Positions 35,293-45,120 of a stretch of 64,000 nt of DNA are shown in pieces. The notes beneath the pieces are model-generated. The model was not told the DNA's origin. It did not search any database and saw only the letters and a list, made by a program, of their open reading frames with translations. The stretch is from Peteryoungia wuzhouensis (lineage in GTDB: Bacteria > Pseudomonadota > Alphaproteobacteria > Rhizobiales > Rhizobiaceae): the NCBI RefSeq assembly GCF_003205195.1, contig NZ_QJRY01000004.1, positions 429,164 to 493,163 on the forward strand, in the 5' to 3' direction. A program made the position numbers and the translations under genes. Positions within the stretch are counted from its first letter, which is position 1. Every line of letters starts with the position of its first letter.

Positions 35293-37482
35293 ATGTCGAC
35301 GATATTGCAGGAAGACGGCTCGGAAGCCTATCAGACGCGGGGTGGCGTGACCGTTACGCGCAAGCGCCGGCCGACGTCCTATGGCGATGCCATTTCGACC
35401 TATGTCGACAAGCTCGACGAGCGGCGCGGTGCGGTTTTCTCCTCCAATTACGAATATCCGGGCCGCTACACCCGCTGGGACACCGCGATCGTCGATCCGC
35501 CGCTCGGCATCTCCTCCTTCGGCCGCAGGGTCTGGATCGAGGCCTATAACGGTCGCGGCGAAGCGCTGCTCTCCATGATCGCCGAGGCGCTCGCCTCCGT
35601 CGAGGATCTGGCGCTGGGGACACGCACCGCGACCCGGCTCGATCTCGACGTGAAGCTTCCCTCGCGCGTCTTCACGGAAGAAGAACGCTCGAAGATGCCG
35701 ACGGTCTTCACCGTGCTGCGCGCCATCACCGCATTGTTCCACTCGGAAGAAGATTCGGCCATCGGCCTGTTCGGCGCCTTCGGTTACGATCTCGCCTTCC
35801 AGTTCGACGCCATCGACCTGAAGCTCACGCGCCCGGACGACCAGCGCGACATGGTGCTTTTCCTCCCCGACGAGATCCTCGTCGTCGACCATTATTCGGC
35901 CAAGGCCTGGATCGACCGCTACGACTTTACCAAGGGCGCGGTCACCACTGTGGGCCAGTCGGAAGAGATTGCGCCCGAACCCTTTGAGCATACCGACACG
36001 ATCCCGCCGCGCGGTGATCATCGTCCGGGCGAATATGCCGAACTCGTCGTGAAGGCCAAGGAAAGCTTCCGCAAGGGTGACCTGTTCGAGGTCGTGCCGG
36101 GCCAGAAGTTCATGGAACGCTGTGACTCGAAGCCGTCGCAGATCTCCAAGCGGCTGAAGGAAATCAATCCCTCGCCCTATTCCTTCTTCATCAATCTCGG
36201 AAACCAGGAATATCTCGTCGGCGCCTCGCCGGAGATGTTCGTGCGGGTGAACGGTCGCCGCATCGAGACATGCCCGATCTCCGGGACCATCAAGCGCGGG
36301 GCCGACCCGATCGAGGATTCGGCGCAGATCCTGAAGCTGCTCAACTCCAAGAAGGACGAGAGCGAGCTCACCATGTGCTCCGACGTTGACCGCAACGACA
36401 AGTCCCGCGTCTGCGAGCCGGGCTCGGTCAAGGTCATCGGCCGCCGCCAGATCGAGATGTATTCGCGCCTGATCCACACGGTCGACCACATCGAAGGCCG
36501 CTTGCGCGACGGCATGGACGCCTTTGACGGTTTCCTCAGCCACGCCTGGGCCGTTACCGTCACCGGTGCGCCGAAGCTGTGGGCCATGCGCTTCATCGAG
36601 AAGCACGAGAAGAGCCCGCGCGCCTGGTATGGCGGGGCGATCGGCATGGTCGGCTTCAATGGCGACATGAACACGGGTCTGACGCTGCGCACGGTGCGTA
36701 TCAAGGACGGCATCGCAGAAGTGCGTGCCGGTGCGACGCTTCTGAATGACAGCGACCCGCAGGAAGAAGAAGCCGAAACCGAACTGAAGGCCTCCGCCAT
36801 GATTGCAGCGATCCGTGATGCCAAGAGCGGCAACGACGCGTCTTCCAAGCGCGGCGTGGCGCGCGTGGGCGAGGGGGTCAACATCCTGCTCGTCGACCAC
36901 GAGGACAGTTTCGTCCACACACTCGCCAACTACTTCCGCCAGACGGGCGCGACCGTGAACACGGTGCGCACGCCGGTGCCGGAAGAGATCTTCGACAGCC
37001 TGAACCCCGATCTGGTCGTGCTCTCGCCGGGCCCGGGTTCACCGGCTGATTTCGACTGCAAGGCGACGATCAAGAAGGCGCGGGCCCGAAACCTGCCGAT
37101 CTTCGGCGTATGCCTCGGTCTGCAGGCGCTGGCGGAAGCCTATGGCGGCGAGCTGCGCCAGCTGGCGGTTCCCATGCATGGCAAGCCGTCGCGCATCCGC
37201 GTGCTCGAACCCGGCCTCGTTTTCTCCGGCCTCGGCAAGGAAGTGACCGTCGGCCGCTACCACTCGATCTTCGCCGATCCCTCGTCCCTGCACCGCGATT
37301 TCATGATCACGGCGGAGAGCGAGGACGGAACTATCATGGGCATCGAGCACACCAAGGAACCGGTCGCCGCGGTCCAGTTCCACCCGGAATCGATCATGAC
37401 GCTGGGCGGCGATGCCGGCATGCGGATGATCGAAAACGTCGTGGCGCATCTGGCGAAACGGGCGAAGGTGAAGGCGGCTTGA
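35293..37482 (+). CDS. trpE(G): Anthranilate synthase, fused TrpE-TrpG
   Basis: A 729-residue fused enzyme converting chorismate and glutamine to anthranilate, the first step of tryptophan synthesis. Residues 1 to about 520 are the TrpE part ([49 protein letters not shown] and [12 protein letters not shown]). Residues from about 535 are the glutamine amidotransferase with nucleophile Cys607 in [10 protein letters not shown] and the His-Glu of FHPESIM. The fused form at this length is typical of Rhizobiaceae. Regulated by the trpL attenuator upstream and, by family, through Trp feedback. Confidence 0.96.
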   Translation: MSTILQEDGSEAYQTRGGVTVTRKRRPTSYGDAISTYVDKLDERRGAVFSSNYEYPGRYTRWDTAIVDPPLGISSFGRRVWIEAYNGRGEALLSMIAEALASVEDLALGTRTATRLDLDVKLPSRVFTEEERSKMPTVFTVLRAITALFHSEEDSAIGLFGAFGYDLAFQFDAIDLKLTRPDDQRDMVLFLPDEILVVDHYSAKAWIDRYDFTKGAVTTVGQSEEIAPEPFEHTDTIPPRGDHRPGEYAELVVKAKESFRKGDLFEVVPGQKFMERCDSKPSQISKRLKEINPSPYSFFINLGNQEYLVGASPEMFVRVNGRRIETCPISGTIKRGADPIEDSAQILKLLNSKKDESELTMCSDVDRNDKSRVCEPGSVKVIGRRQIEMYSRLIHTVDHIEGRLRDGMDAFDGFLSHAWAVTVTGAPKLWAMRFIEKHEKSPRAWYGGAIGMVGFNGDMNTGLTLRTVRIKDGIAEVRAGATLLNDSDPQEEEAETELKASAMIAAIRDAKSGNDASSKRGVARVGEGVNILLVDHEDSFVHTLANYFRQTGATVNTVRTPVPEEIFDSLNPDLVVLSPGPGSPADFDCKATIKKARARNLPIFGVCLGLQALAEAYGGELRQLAVPMHGKPSRIRVLEPGLVFSGLGKEVTVGRYHSIFADPSSLHRDFMITAESEDGTIMGIEHTKEPVAAVQFHPESIMTLGGDAGMRMIENVVAHLAKRAKVKAA

Positions 37483-37513
37483 GGGCCGATAGCGACCTGA
37501 TGTTTTCTTCCAT

Positions 37514-37552
37514 GGCCCGGTGGTTCCCCTCCACCGGGCCATTCTTGTTCTT
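37514..37552 (+). terminator. Terminator of trpE(G)
   Basis: Perfect ten-base stem GGCCCGGTGG / CCACCGGGCC with a seven-base loop, then ATTCTTGTTCTT, 31 bases after the stop codon. Confidence 0.8.
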
Positions 37553-37665
37553 GCGAAGGGCGGCTCTGCCAACTTGTATTGTGTCACACGCCGTGGTGGC
37601 GCTGTCACAAAGCTGCCGGTTTTCGTGACCAGAAACTTCGCGTTGTTCTTACGAGGGGATTTCTG

Positions 37666-38115
37666 ATGTTCAAAGCGATTGTCCTGTGTGGAATGCTTGT
37701 CGTGGCTGGTTCGGCCCTTGCCGAAGAGCGCATCGTCACAATCGATGGTGGTCAGATTAGTGTTCCCGTCGGTTTGACCGTGCAGGTGAAATCCGTGACC
37801 CTGGGCGACGATGCCACAAGAATTCGACTCCTGGCGAGTTTCGATAGCCATGTGACGAATTTCGTCGAGTTGAACGGTGGCGAAAATGCCTATCTGCGCT
37901 GGGGCGATGCACCTGAGCAGCGCTTGCACATGCGCCAGGTCGGCGACAACAAATGGATGCGCGTCGTCAACGGCGAGACGATGGAAGGGGACCTCGTCTT
38001 TCCCGGAAAAATCCCAGGAGATGCCGGCCGATTGACGCTGGTCTTTAACGAGGGGAAGCCAGCCGACGATGCCGACGCTCCCGGCGTGACCATTCCGCTG
38101 GAGATCCGTCCGTGA
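37666..38115 (+). CDS. Small secreted hypothetical protein (149 aa)
   Basis: An unrecognised exported protein. A signal peptide ends near GSALA, followed by a beta-rich domain of about 130 residues (VTIDGGQISVPVGLTVQVKSVTLGDD..). The ATG at 37666 follows GAGGGG. Its stop overlaps the next start as GTGA, so it is the first gene of a coupled trio with an OmpA-type protein and a zinc-ribbon membrane protein, suggesting a joint envelope role. Confidence 0.65.
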   Translation: MFKAIVLCGMLVVAGSALAEERIVTIDGGQISVPVGLTVQVKSVTLGDDATRIRLLASFDSHVTNFVELNGGENAYLRWGDAPEQRLHMRQVGDNKWMRVVNGETMEGDLVFPGKIPGDAGRLTLVFNEGKPADDADAPGVTIPLEIRP

Positions 38116-38753
38116 CAAGAGGCTTGCTTCTTGCCCTCACCGTACTGCTTCCTGTGCCGGCGCTTGCCTATACCGTCAGCCACGAGGGCGGTCCGGTTGG
38201 CGATATGCCGTCTCGCTTCGAGAGTATCGATTTTCCGCAATCACGTTTCGCGCCCAGACCAACGCCGAGCGACGGGAATGCCGCGGCTGGCAGTTCGTCT
38301 TTTTCCCTGAAGAACCTTGAATCAGAAGCGCGCGCGAGGACGGAGGCGTTGCTGAGCGAACTCGGCGCGCACCAGGAGGGCAGCTCCATTCACGTCAGCC
38401 TGCCGGGCGACGTCTTGTTCGATTTTGACAAATCGGACATCCGTGCGGATGCTGAGGAAATTCTTGTGCAGATGGTGACGATCCTCACCGCCTTGAAGGC
38501 GTCCCCTGTGCAGATCGAGGGCCACACGGATTCCAAGGGCGGTGACGACTACAATATCGCCTTGTCCGCGCGACGTGCGACAGCTGTCAGGGACTGGCTG
38601 TCCGACCATGGCATTGACCTGATCCGCCTGAGCACGACGGGCAAGGGAGAAGCCGAACCGGTTGCACCGAACGAGACTTCGGACGGGCGCGACGATCCGG
38701 TTGGGCGGCAGAAGAACCGCCGGGTCGAGTTCATCATTGATACGGGAGAATGA
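38112..38753 (+). CDS. OmpA-family peptidoglycan-binding protein
   Basis: A 213-residue protein with a signal peptide ([15 protein letters not shown]) and a C-terminal OmpA domain ([55 protein letters not shown]) that binds diaminopimelate in peptidoglycan through the conserved Asp and Arg. The GTG start overlaps the preceding stop by four bases. There is no beta-barrel part, so it is a periplasmic or surface tether rather than a porin. Second gene of a coupled trio. Confidence 0.85.
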   Translation: MTRGLLLALTVLLPVPALAYTVSHEGGPVGDMPSRFESIDFPQSRFAPRPTPSDGNAAAGSSSFSLKNLESEARARTEALLSELGAHQEGSSIHVSLPGDVLFDFDKSDIRADAEEILVQMVTILTALKASPVQIEGHTDSKGGDDYNIALSARRATAVRDWLSDHGIDLIRLSTTGKGEAEPVAPNETSDGRDDPVGRQKNRRVEFIIDTGE

Positions 38754-38755
38754 AG

Positions 38756-38989
38756 ATGGGTCTGATCGCGTGTCCTGAATGCAATCATTCTATTTCCGAT
38801 AAGGCGGTCTCGTGCCCACAATGCGGCTATCCCATGCGGGTTGCCAATGGGCGCGGTACTTGGCCATCCGTGCTCTCGGGGGTGGCGACCACTTATCTCT
38901 CAACGAATGCGGTTGTTTTGATCGTCCTTGGTGCCATCCTTTTTATCGCCTTTGCGGCGATTATGGTGGCGGTCGTCCTTTCTTCTTGA
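38756..38989 (+). CDS. Zinc-ribbon single-pass membrane protein
   Basis: A 77-residue protein with an N-terminal zinc ribbon ([19 protein letters not shown], four Cys) facing the cytosol and a C-terminal transmembrane helix ([22 protein letters not shown]). The ATG at 38756 is preferred over 38750 because GGGAG is then seven bases upstream; 38750 would overlap the previous stop. Third gene of the trio. Such ribbon-plus-helix proteins are often membrane regulators, but no function is established. Confidence 0.65.
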   Translation: MGLIACPECNHSISDKAVSCPQCGYPMRVANGRGTWPSVLSGVATTYLSTNAVVLIVLGAILFIAFAAIMVAVVLSS

Positions 38990-39125
38990 TCGGCGTTTGC
39001 CGGGAAGAGAGGCGCAGCACAGGCACTATCCCGGAAGTTCCCGCTTAGGCATGCCCTGTGCACACCGGCCCATTCCGCCTTGACCTTTCCTCAACCCTTC
39101 GCCATTACACTGCCGATATCAACCG

Positions 39126-39163
39126 AACCGCCCGCTCTTGCCGGGCGGTTTTGTCGTTTTTGG
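39126..39163 (+). terminator. Terminator of the envelope trio
   Basis: Stem AACCGCCCG / CGGGCGGTT with a seven-base loop, followed by TTTTGTCGTTTTT. It lies 137 bases after the zinc-ribbon gene and 55 bases before the cation facilitator. Confidence 0.7.
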
Positions 39164-39205
39164 AATTGCGTCTGCAATTCACTCGCATCTGCAGGGAATG
39201 AAGCC

Positions 39206-40114
39206 ATGGCGGCGAACGAAGACAATCTGGTGCGCAAGCTCGCCTTCTGGGGCATTCCGCTCTCTTTCGGGGTCATGGGCCTGAAGCTGCTCGCCTGGTG
39301 GGTCACCGGCTCGGTGGCGCTGCTGTCCGACGGCCTGGAATCCACCGTCAACGTGATCGCCGCCTTCCTCGCCTATTTCGTCATTCGTTATGCGCAGAAG
39401 CCGGCCGACGACGATCACCCTTACGGGCACCACAAGGCGGAATATCTGTCGGCCGTTCTGGAAGGCGTGCTGATCGTGGTCGCGGCGCTTCTCATCATCC
39501 GTGAAGCGGTGCCGGCGCTCTATGCGCCGTCCCTGCCGGAAGCGCCCTATCTCGGCCTGGCGATCAATGCTTTGGCCGCCGTCATCAATGCCGCCTGGGC
39601 GAGCCTGCTCATCCGCGTGGGCAAGAGCCATCGCTCGCCGGCGCTGTCGGCGGATGGGCAACACATCATGTCCGACGTCGTCACCTCCGGCGGTGTTCTG
39701 ATCGGCCTGGTGCTGGTGCTCTTCACCGGCTACGCCATTCTCGATCCGGCACTCGCGATCCTGGTTGCGCTCAACATCATCTGGCAGGGCTGGAAAGTCA
39801 TTTCCCATTCCGTCGCGGGCCTGATGGATGTCGCGGTGTCCTCGGATGAAGCCGAGGCGATCCGGGAGGCGATCAAGGAGAATTCGGAAGGATCGCTCGG
39901 CGTGCATTATCTGCGCTCGCGCCGCGCCGGGGCTGTCACCTTCGTCGCCTTCGACCTCGTCGTGCCCTCGAAGATGACCGTGCGCGACGCCCATGTCATC
40001 TGCGACCGGCTGGAAATGGCCGTGCACAAGGCGGTGCCCGGCACCCGCGTCACCATTCATGTCGAACCCGAAAACGAGATGGCGCATGGCGCCGGCGTCG
40101 AACTCGGGCGTTAA
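39206..40114 (+). CDS. Cation diffusion facilitator family transporter
   Basis: A 302-residue inner-membrane divalent-metal/proton antiporter of the CDF family. About six transmembrane helices carry the metal-site signatures [11 protein letters not shown], the loop [12 protein letters not shown] and [15 protein letters not shown] with the paired Asp/His/Asp; a C-terminal cytosolic domain begins near residue 210. The ligands DG...D and H...D resemble Fe/Zn/Ni/Co exporters such as FieF-like proteins, but metal choice cannot be set by sequence alone. The ATG at 39206 follows AGGGAA. Confidence 0.9.
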   Translation: MAANEDNLVRKLAFWGIPLSFGVMGLKLLAWWVTGSVALLSDGLESTVNVIAAFLAYFVIRYAQKPADDDHPYGHHKAEYLSAVLEGVLIVVAALLIIREAVPALYAPSLPEAPYLGLAINALAAVINAAWASLLIRVGKSHRSPALSADGQHIMSDVVTSGGVLIGLVLVLFTGYAILDPALAILVALNIIWQGWKVISHSVAGLMDVAVSSDEAEAIREAIKENSEGSLGVHYLRSRRAGAVTFVAFDLVVPSKMTVRDAHVICDRLEMAVHKAVPGTRVTIHVEPENEMAHGAGVELGR

Positions 40115-40131
40115 AATCAAAGGATCCCATC

Positions 40132-40596
40132 ATGAGCAAGACCGATGTGTCCGGCCTGACCCAGCTCGGCCAGAGCGCGGATGCGCCCACCAGCCCCGAA
40201 ACGGCCGTGCTGGAGCGCGTGCCGAACGGCAATGCCGGCACCGATTATGTCGTGCGCTTCACGGCCCCCGAATTCACTTCGCTCTGCCCGATGACCGGGC
40301 AGCCGGATTTCGCCCATATCGTCATCGACTACATCCCCGGTGACTGGCTGGTGGAATCGAAATCGCTGAAGCTCTTCCTCTTCGCCTTCCGCAACCACGG
40401 CGCCTTCCACGAGGATTGCTCGGTCTATATCGGCAAGCGCATCGTCGAGCTGCTCGATCCCAAGTGGCTTCGCATCGGTGCCTACTGGTATCCGCGCGGC
40501 GGCATTCCGATTGATGTCTTCTGGCAGACGGGTGCTCCGCCGGAAGGCGTGTGGCTGCCCGAGCAGGGGGTTGCCACCTATCGCGGGCGCGGCTGA
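40132..40596 (+). CDS. queF: NADPH-dependent 7-cyano-7-deazaguanine reductase (preQ1 synthase)
   Basis: A 154-residue enzyme reducing preQ0 to preQ1 in queuosine tRNA modification. The nucleophilic Cys is at residue 52 in [14 protein letters not shown], and the QueF signature [21 protein letters not shown] follows. The short unfused form is the subfamily found in many alphaproteobacteria. Seventeen bases follow the cation facilitator stop. Confidence 0.95.
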   Translation: MSKTDVSGLTQLGQSADAPTSPETAVLERVPNGNAGTDYVVRFTAPEFTSLCPMTGQPDFAHIVIDYIPGDWLVESKSLKLFLFAFRNHGAFHEDCSVYIGKRIVELLDPKWLRIGAYWYPRGGIPIDVFWQTGAPPEGVWLPEQGVATYRGRG

Positions 40597-40636
40597 TCCT
40601 GGTGGTGCCGGGTGACTTCGGCCGCCCGAAGCGCTA

Positions 40637-40665
40637 GCCTCCGGTCTTCTGTTCAGACCGGAGGC
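40637..40665 (+). promoter_or_regulatory. Hairpin sequestering the ribosome site of the YciI-like gene
   Basis: Perfect 11-base stem GCCTCCGGTCT / AGACCGGAGGC with a seven-base loop; the 3' arm contains the GGAGG ribosome site, six bases before the ATG at 40671. There is no T-tract, so it is not an evident terminator. Confidence 0.55.
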
Positions 40666-40670
40666 CCCGC

Positions 40671-41021
40671 ATGCCGAAATATCTCGCCGTCTATACGATG
40701 AAGCATGAGGACTTCGCCCGCTTCCGGGCGCTGTCCAAGGCGGAACAGGATGCGATCGACGCCGAGGGTGTTCCGAAATGGATGGAATGGGAAGAGAGAA
40801 ATGCCACCGCCATCCTCAATCGCGGTGGCATGGTGGGCAAGACGACGCGCATCACCCGAGACGGCATAACGCCTGCAACAAACGCGATCTGCGGCTATCT
40901 GATCGTCGAGGCTGAAACGGCCGAGGCGGCGGCCAAGCTTTTCGAAGACCATCCGCATATCACCGTCTTTCCCGGCGATGGCGTCGACATCATGCCCTTC
41001 GTCACCGATCCGCCGGTGTGA
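40671..41021 (+). CDS. YciI-like (DGPF-type) small protein
   Basis: A 116-residue ferredoxin-like fold protein similar to YCII-related or DGPF-domain proteins, with MPKYLAVYTM at the first beta strand, GYLIVEAETAEAAAKLFEDHPHI in the conserved centre and DIMPFV at the end. Family members have putative His/Asp active sites but no settled role. It is likely cytosolic. Its ribosome site sits inside a hairpin. The link to queF is only positional. Confidence 0.75.
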   Translation: MPKYLAVYTMKHEDFARFRALSKAEQDAIDAEGVPKWMEWEERNATAILNRGGMVGKTTRITRDGITPATNAICGYLIVEAETAEAAAKLFEDHPHITVFPGDGVDIMPFVTDPPV

Positions 41022-41404
41022 GACGGGCAGGGGAAACGGAGCCGCCGAGCATCCGCGATATACCGTCTAACCATTTATTGACAATATGCCGATATTCGTT
41101 TGTTCGACAAATGGTCACGGATGAGAACATCATCCGGACAGTCCTTGTTCTCCGCGGTTGACCGCCGAGGGGCATTTCAAGCCGTGACGGGTATTCCCTG
41201 ACGGCAGTGCGCATCCGGTTGCCGCAAGTCTCGTTCTTCGGCCCAATGAATGGGCTTCCCAACTTTTTTCGATTGTGAGCCAGGCGCGTCAACAGCGCAG
41301 CCTTGCCTGCGAAAGGTGTCGACCGGTGCCGCCGTCATACGCGGCGGCGGCGCGATGTCCTGCGCCCTGGCTCGCGTTTTCTTCCTGCCCGAAAGGTACA
41401 CTGC
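41022..41404 (+). other. Upstream region of the chemoreceptor gene
   Basis: About 380 bases without a convincing gene. It contains an AT-richer promoter-like part at 41060-41115 (including TTGACA at 41078) and a GC-rich leader before the start codon. No operator was identified. Confidence 0.4.
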
Positions 41405-43330
41405 ATGTTGGAAAAGCTCACGATCAGAAGCAAGGTGCTTTGCGCTTTGCTCGCCCTGGCGATCATGTCCACGGCGACGTCCGCCTGGCTGACCGTTGCC
41501 CTCAACTCGACCAACCAGAGCTATCAGAGCTTGCTCACCCGCGAAGCCGATCTGACGATCCTCGGCGCGCGCGCCTCGGCCGCCATCTGGACGTCGGTTT
41601 CCATGTCGCTGCGCATGGCGGACATGGACCCGAAGTCCGAAGCCTACGCGGCGCTTGCCGAGCGCTATGAGAAGAACTTCAAGACGGCTTACGAACGTTA
41701 TGGTCGGGTCAGCAGCGAGCTTCCCAGCCGTGCCGATGCCATGAAGGAACTGACGGACTTCATCGGCCAGCTGAAGGGGAATCTCGACGAGATGCTGGCC
41801 GCCGCCGTCGCCGGGGACCAGCAGAAGGTCGCTGCGCTGCAGTCTCGCCACGAAGATCTGTTCGCCCAGTTTTCGACGCTCAGCGGCAACCACAATCAGG
41901 CCATGCAGACGCTCCTGAACGACGGAACGGCTGCTCTCGGCGCTTCCGTGCAGTCGACCACCTGGTCGAGTGTCACCGGCGTCGCTCTCGGTCTCGTCAT
42001 CGCCCTTGCCTTCGCGCTCTACATCTCTCAGGTCGGGATCACGCGGCCGATGCTTCGCCTGCGTGCCCGTCTGGCCGCGCTCGCCACAGGCCAGGTCGAG
42101 GAAGCCATTCCGGGCCTCGAGCGTTCGGATGAAATCGGTCAGATCGCCCAGGCCGCCGAAATCTTCCGGACCAATGCCAAGGATCGCATTCGTCTGGAGC
42201 AGGAGGCCGAGGCCAATCGCAGCATCAGCGAACAGGAACGTCAGGCGCGCCAGGAGCAGGCGCTGAGGGAAGCCCAAGACGTGAAGTTTGCGGTCGACCA
42301 CCTCGCGCAGGCTTTGTCAAAGCTCGCCGAGGGCGATCTTTCCTTCCGCATCCAGCAGCCCTTCGTCGCGTCGCTGGACGGGGTTCGCACGGACTTCAAC
42401 AACTCCGCTGCCAAGCTCGAGGATACCCTGTCGCAGATCGCGGCCAATGCGCGCGGCATTGATGCAGGCTCGAACGAGATCAAGTCCGCAGCCGACGATC
42501 TTTCCAAGCGCACCGAACAGCAGGCGGCTGCCGTCGAACAGACCGCGGCAGCCCTTGAGGAGATCACCACCACCGTCAAGGATTCGACGAAGCGCGCGCA
42601 GGACGCCGGACATCTCGTCTCGCGTGCCAAGTCGGGCGCGGAGGAATCCGGCGACATCGTCCGCCGCGCCGTGATTGCGATGGAAAAGATCGAGCAGTCC
42701 TCGCAGTCGATCTCCAACATCATCGGCGTGATCGACGAAATCGCCTTCCAGACCAATCTTCTGGCGCTCAATGCCGGCGTCGAAGCCGCCCGCGCCGGTG
42801 ATGCCGGCAAGGGGTTTGCGGTTGTCGCGCAGGAGGTGCGTGAACTCGCCCAGCGGTCCGCCACGGCCGCGAAGGAGATCAAGGCGCTGATCACGACCTC
42901 CAACGAACAGGTCCAGGAAGGCGTGCAACTGGTGGGTCATACCGGCAAGGCGCTGGAGACGATCGTCGCCGAGGTCCAGGAAATCAACCGCCACGTTCTC
43001 GCCATCGTCGAATCCGCCCAGGAGCAGTCGTCCGGCCTCCAGCAGATCAACACGGCTGTGAATCAGATGGATCAGGACACGCAGAAAAATGCAGCCATGG
43101 TCGAGGAAACCACGGCTGCAAGCTACAGCCTGGCACAGGAGGTGGTTGCCCTGAACAGCCTGCTGGCGCAGTTCCGATTGGTCCAGCAGGGCAGTGCGGC
43201 GCCCTCCCGGCCGCGTGCCGCCGCCGCCCACGAGGTCCAGAGACCATCCCCGGCCAAGGCGCTGACCCGCAAGCTCGCGACCGCCTTCCAGGGCAATGCC
43301 GCCGTCAACAGCGACTGGGAAGAGTTCTGA
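41405..43330 (+). CDS. Methyl-accepting chemotaxis protein
   Basis: A 641-residue transmembrane chemoreceptor. TM1 is about residues 13-33, then a four-helix periplasmic sensor domain of about 155 residues, TM2 near 190-211, HAMP around 212-265, and a signalling domain from about 390. The hairpin tip EIAFQTNLLALNAGVEAARAG is intact, and KGFAVVAQEVRELAQRS is typical. It would couple to CheA/CheW. Its ligand is unknown. A Pro/Arg/Ala linker and a C-terminal EEF-ending tail (SDWEEF) may recruit the adaptation enzymes. Start follows GAAAGG. Confidence 0.93.
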   Translation: MLEKLTIRSKVLCALLALAIMSTATSAWLTVALNSTNQSYQSLLTREADLTILGARASAAIWTSVSMSLRMADMDPKSEAYAALAERYEKNFKTAYERYGRVSSELPSRADAMKELTDFIGQLKGNLDEMLAAAVAGDQQKVAALQSRHEDLFAQFSTLSGNHNQAMQTLLNDGTAALGASVQSTTWSSVTGVALGLVIALAFALYISQVGITRPMLRLRARLAALATGQVEEAIPGLERSDEIGQIAQAAEIFRTNAKDRIRLEQEAEANRSISEQERQARQEQALREAQDVKFAVDHLAQALSKLAEGDLSFRIQQPFVASLDGVRTDFNNSAAKLEDTLSQIAANARGIDAGSNEIKSAADDLSKRTEQQAAAVEQTAAALEEITTTVKDSTKRAQDAGHLVSRAKSGAEESGDIVRRAVIAMEKIEQSSQSISNIIGVIDEIAFQTNLLALNAGVEAARAGDAGKGFAVVAQEVRELAQRSATAAKEIKALITTSNEQVQEGVQLVGHTGKALETIVAEVQEINRHVLAIVESAQEQSSGLQQINTAVNQMDQDTQKNAAMVEETTAASYSLAQEVVALNSLLAQFRLVQQGSAAPSRPRAAAAHEVQRPSPAKALTRKLATAFQGNAAVNSDWEEF

Positions 43331-43424
43331 TCCCTTCAAGTCTCGGGACATGTGAGATCAGGGGCGGCGCGGGCAATCGCGCTGCCTTTTTCATCGGCGG
43401 TTCATCCTGAGGGTCAGCGCTCGC

Positions 43425-44180
43425 TCACAGCGTCTGTGCCGCGCTGATCGAGGAGACGAAGCGCCGGGTTCGCTCGCGCTGAGGAGCGCGGAAGATCTGC
43501 TCGGCGCTGCCGGTTTCCACCACCTGGCCGGCTTCGAGGAACACCACCTGGTTGGCGATCTTGGAGGCGAGCCTCAGATCGTGGGTGGCCATCACCATGG
43601 TCGTGCCTTCGGAGGCGAGTTTGCCGAGAACCTCCACCACTTCGCCCGCCAGTTCCGGATCGAGCGCGGAGGTCGGCTCGTCGCAGAGCAGGACCTTGGG
43701 CGAGGGGGCAAGCGCTCTTGCGATCGCCACGCGCTGCTGCTGCCCGCCGGAGAGCTCTGCGGGCCAGGCTTCGATCTTGTGACCCATGCCGACCTTGTCC
43801 AGAAGTTCGACCGCGCGTGCGCGCGCCTTGTCGCGCGACCACTTCTGCACCGTGATCAGGCCTTCCATCACGTTCTCGATCGCCGTTCTGTGCGGAAAGA
43901 GCTGAAAGTTCTGGAAGACCATGCCGGTCTCGCAGCGGATCTTCTGGATCTCGGCGAAGGGCGGCTTCCGGCCGGGCGAGAATTCCACCCTGTTGTCGCC
44001 GATCTGGACTGCACCCGAGGTTGGCAGTTCGAGCAGGTTGATCGAGCGCAGCAGCGTGCTTTTGCCCCCGCCGGAGGGGCCGACAAGCGCCGTCACGCTG
44101 CCTTCGGGGAAGGACAGCGAGATGTCGTTCAGGATCGTGGCTTCGCCGAAACGCTTGACGATGTTGGACAGCGTGATCAT
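43425..44180 (-). CDS. Polar amino acid ABC transporter ATP-binding protein
   Basis: A 251-residue ATPase of the GlnQ/HisP/TcyC type: Walker A GPSGGGKST, Q-loop QNFQLFPH, signature LSGGQQQRVAIARAL, Walker B VLLCDEPTSALDPE and switch H in MATHDLR. It overlaps the permease gene by four bases. It is the energy component of the importer encoded here. Confidence 0.92.
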   Translation of the reverse strand: MITLSNIVKRFGEATILNDISLSFPEGSVTALVGPSGGGKSTLLRSINLLELPTSGAVQIGDNRVEFSPGRKPPFAEIQKIRCETGMVFQNFQLFPHRTAIENVMEGLITVQKWSRDKARARAVELLDKVGMGHKIEAWPAELSGGQQQRVAIARALAPSPKVLLCDEPTSALDPELAGEVVEVLGKLASEGTTMVMATHDLRLASKIANQVVFLEAGQVVETGSAEQIFRAPQRERTRRFVSSISAAQTL

Positions 44181-44857
44181 CGGTTGGCCTCCAGCATGCC
44201 GCCATAACGGCCGAAACGCGTTTCCAGTCGGGATTGAAGATTGGAGAGCACCGAACTCAGCGCGAGATAGATCAGCGCCGCCTCGATATAGAGGATCAGC
44301 GGCTCATAGGTCGTCGCAACGATGCGCTGGGCCGACTGGAAGAGTTCCGGCACGGTGATCGCGGCTGCCAGGGACGTGTCCTTGACGAGCGAAATGAAGG
44401 TGTTCGACAGGGGCGGCACGGCCACGCGCGCGGCCTGCGGCAGGATGGTCCTGCGCATGGCCTGGTTCCAGTTCATGCCGGTCGAATAGGCGGCTTCCCA
44501 CTGGCCCTTCGGCACCGAGGAAATGGCCGCGCGGATGATCTCCGACGAGTAGGCGCCGATGTTGAGCGTGAAGCCGATCAGCGCCGCTGGAAAGGCGTCG
44601 AGCAGGATGCCGATGCTCGGCAGACCATAGAAGATGACGAAGAGCTGCACGAGAAGCGGCGTGCCTCTGATCACCCAGACATAGAAGCGGGCGATCATCA
44701 CCAGCGGCTTGGCTGCGAACAGGCGGGTGACGGCCGTGATGAGGCCCAAGGTCAGGCCGAACGCGAAGGAGAGGAGCGTCAGCGGAATGGTGAATTTCAC
44801 CCCGGCCCAAAGCAGGGTCGGCAGCGAATCGAGCATCAGTTGGAGCCAGTGCGGCAT
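44177..44857 (-). CDS. Polar amino acid ABC transporter permease
   Basis: A 226-residue permease of the HisM/GlnP type with about five membrane helices. GTPLLVQLFVIFYGLPSIGI is the conserved core, and the EAA loop EAAYSTGMNWNQAMRRTILPQA is present. The ATG at 44857 follows AAGGA; upstream in-frame codons overlap the palindromic repeat. A single permease with a single binding protein indicates a homodimeric channel. Confidence 0.92.
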   Translation of the reverse strand: MPHWLQLMLDSLPTLLWAGVKFTIPLTLLSFAFGLTLGLITAVTRLFAAKPLVMIARFYVWVIRGTPLLVQLFVIFYGLPSIGILLDAFPAALIGFTLNIGAYSSEIIRAAISSVPKGQWEAAYSTGMNWNQAMRRTILPQAARVAVPPLSNTFISLVKDTSLAAAITVPELFQSAQRIVATTYEPLILYIEAALIYLALSSVLSNLQSRLETRFGRYGGMLEANR

Positions 44858-44995
44858 GGGGGGTGTCCTTGGACGGTGGACTGAAACGGAACGCAGCAGA
44901 GACGCCGAGCGCCGCTGCTGCGATGGAATTTTAGCATTTATAGCGGACCAACCGCGCGGCAAGGCCGCGGCGGTCGAAGGTGAAGGTTGTGGCTG

Positions 44996-45118
44996 GTCTC
45001 CCACCTCCCCTGAGGGGAGGCGCCGCGAAGCGGCAGGTGGGGGTGAACTGTGCGGATGCGGCGAGATCACCCCACCCCGGAGCTTCGCTCAGACCCTCCC
45101 CCTCGGGGGGAGGGTGGT
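44996..45118. repeat. GC-rich palindromic intergenic element, copy 2 (family A)
   Basis: Same layout as 27779-27935: left half CCACCTCCCCTGAGGGGAGG with CGCCGCGAAGCGGCAGGTGGGGGTGAAC, right half CACCCCACCCCGGAGCTTCGCTC then CCTCCCCCTCGGGGGGAGGG. It lies between the binding-protein and permease genes, where it may reduce expression of downstream genes relative to the binding protein. Confidence 0.85.
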
Positions 45119-45120
45119 TG

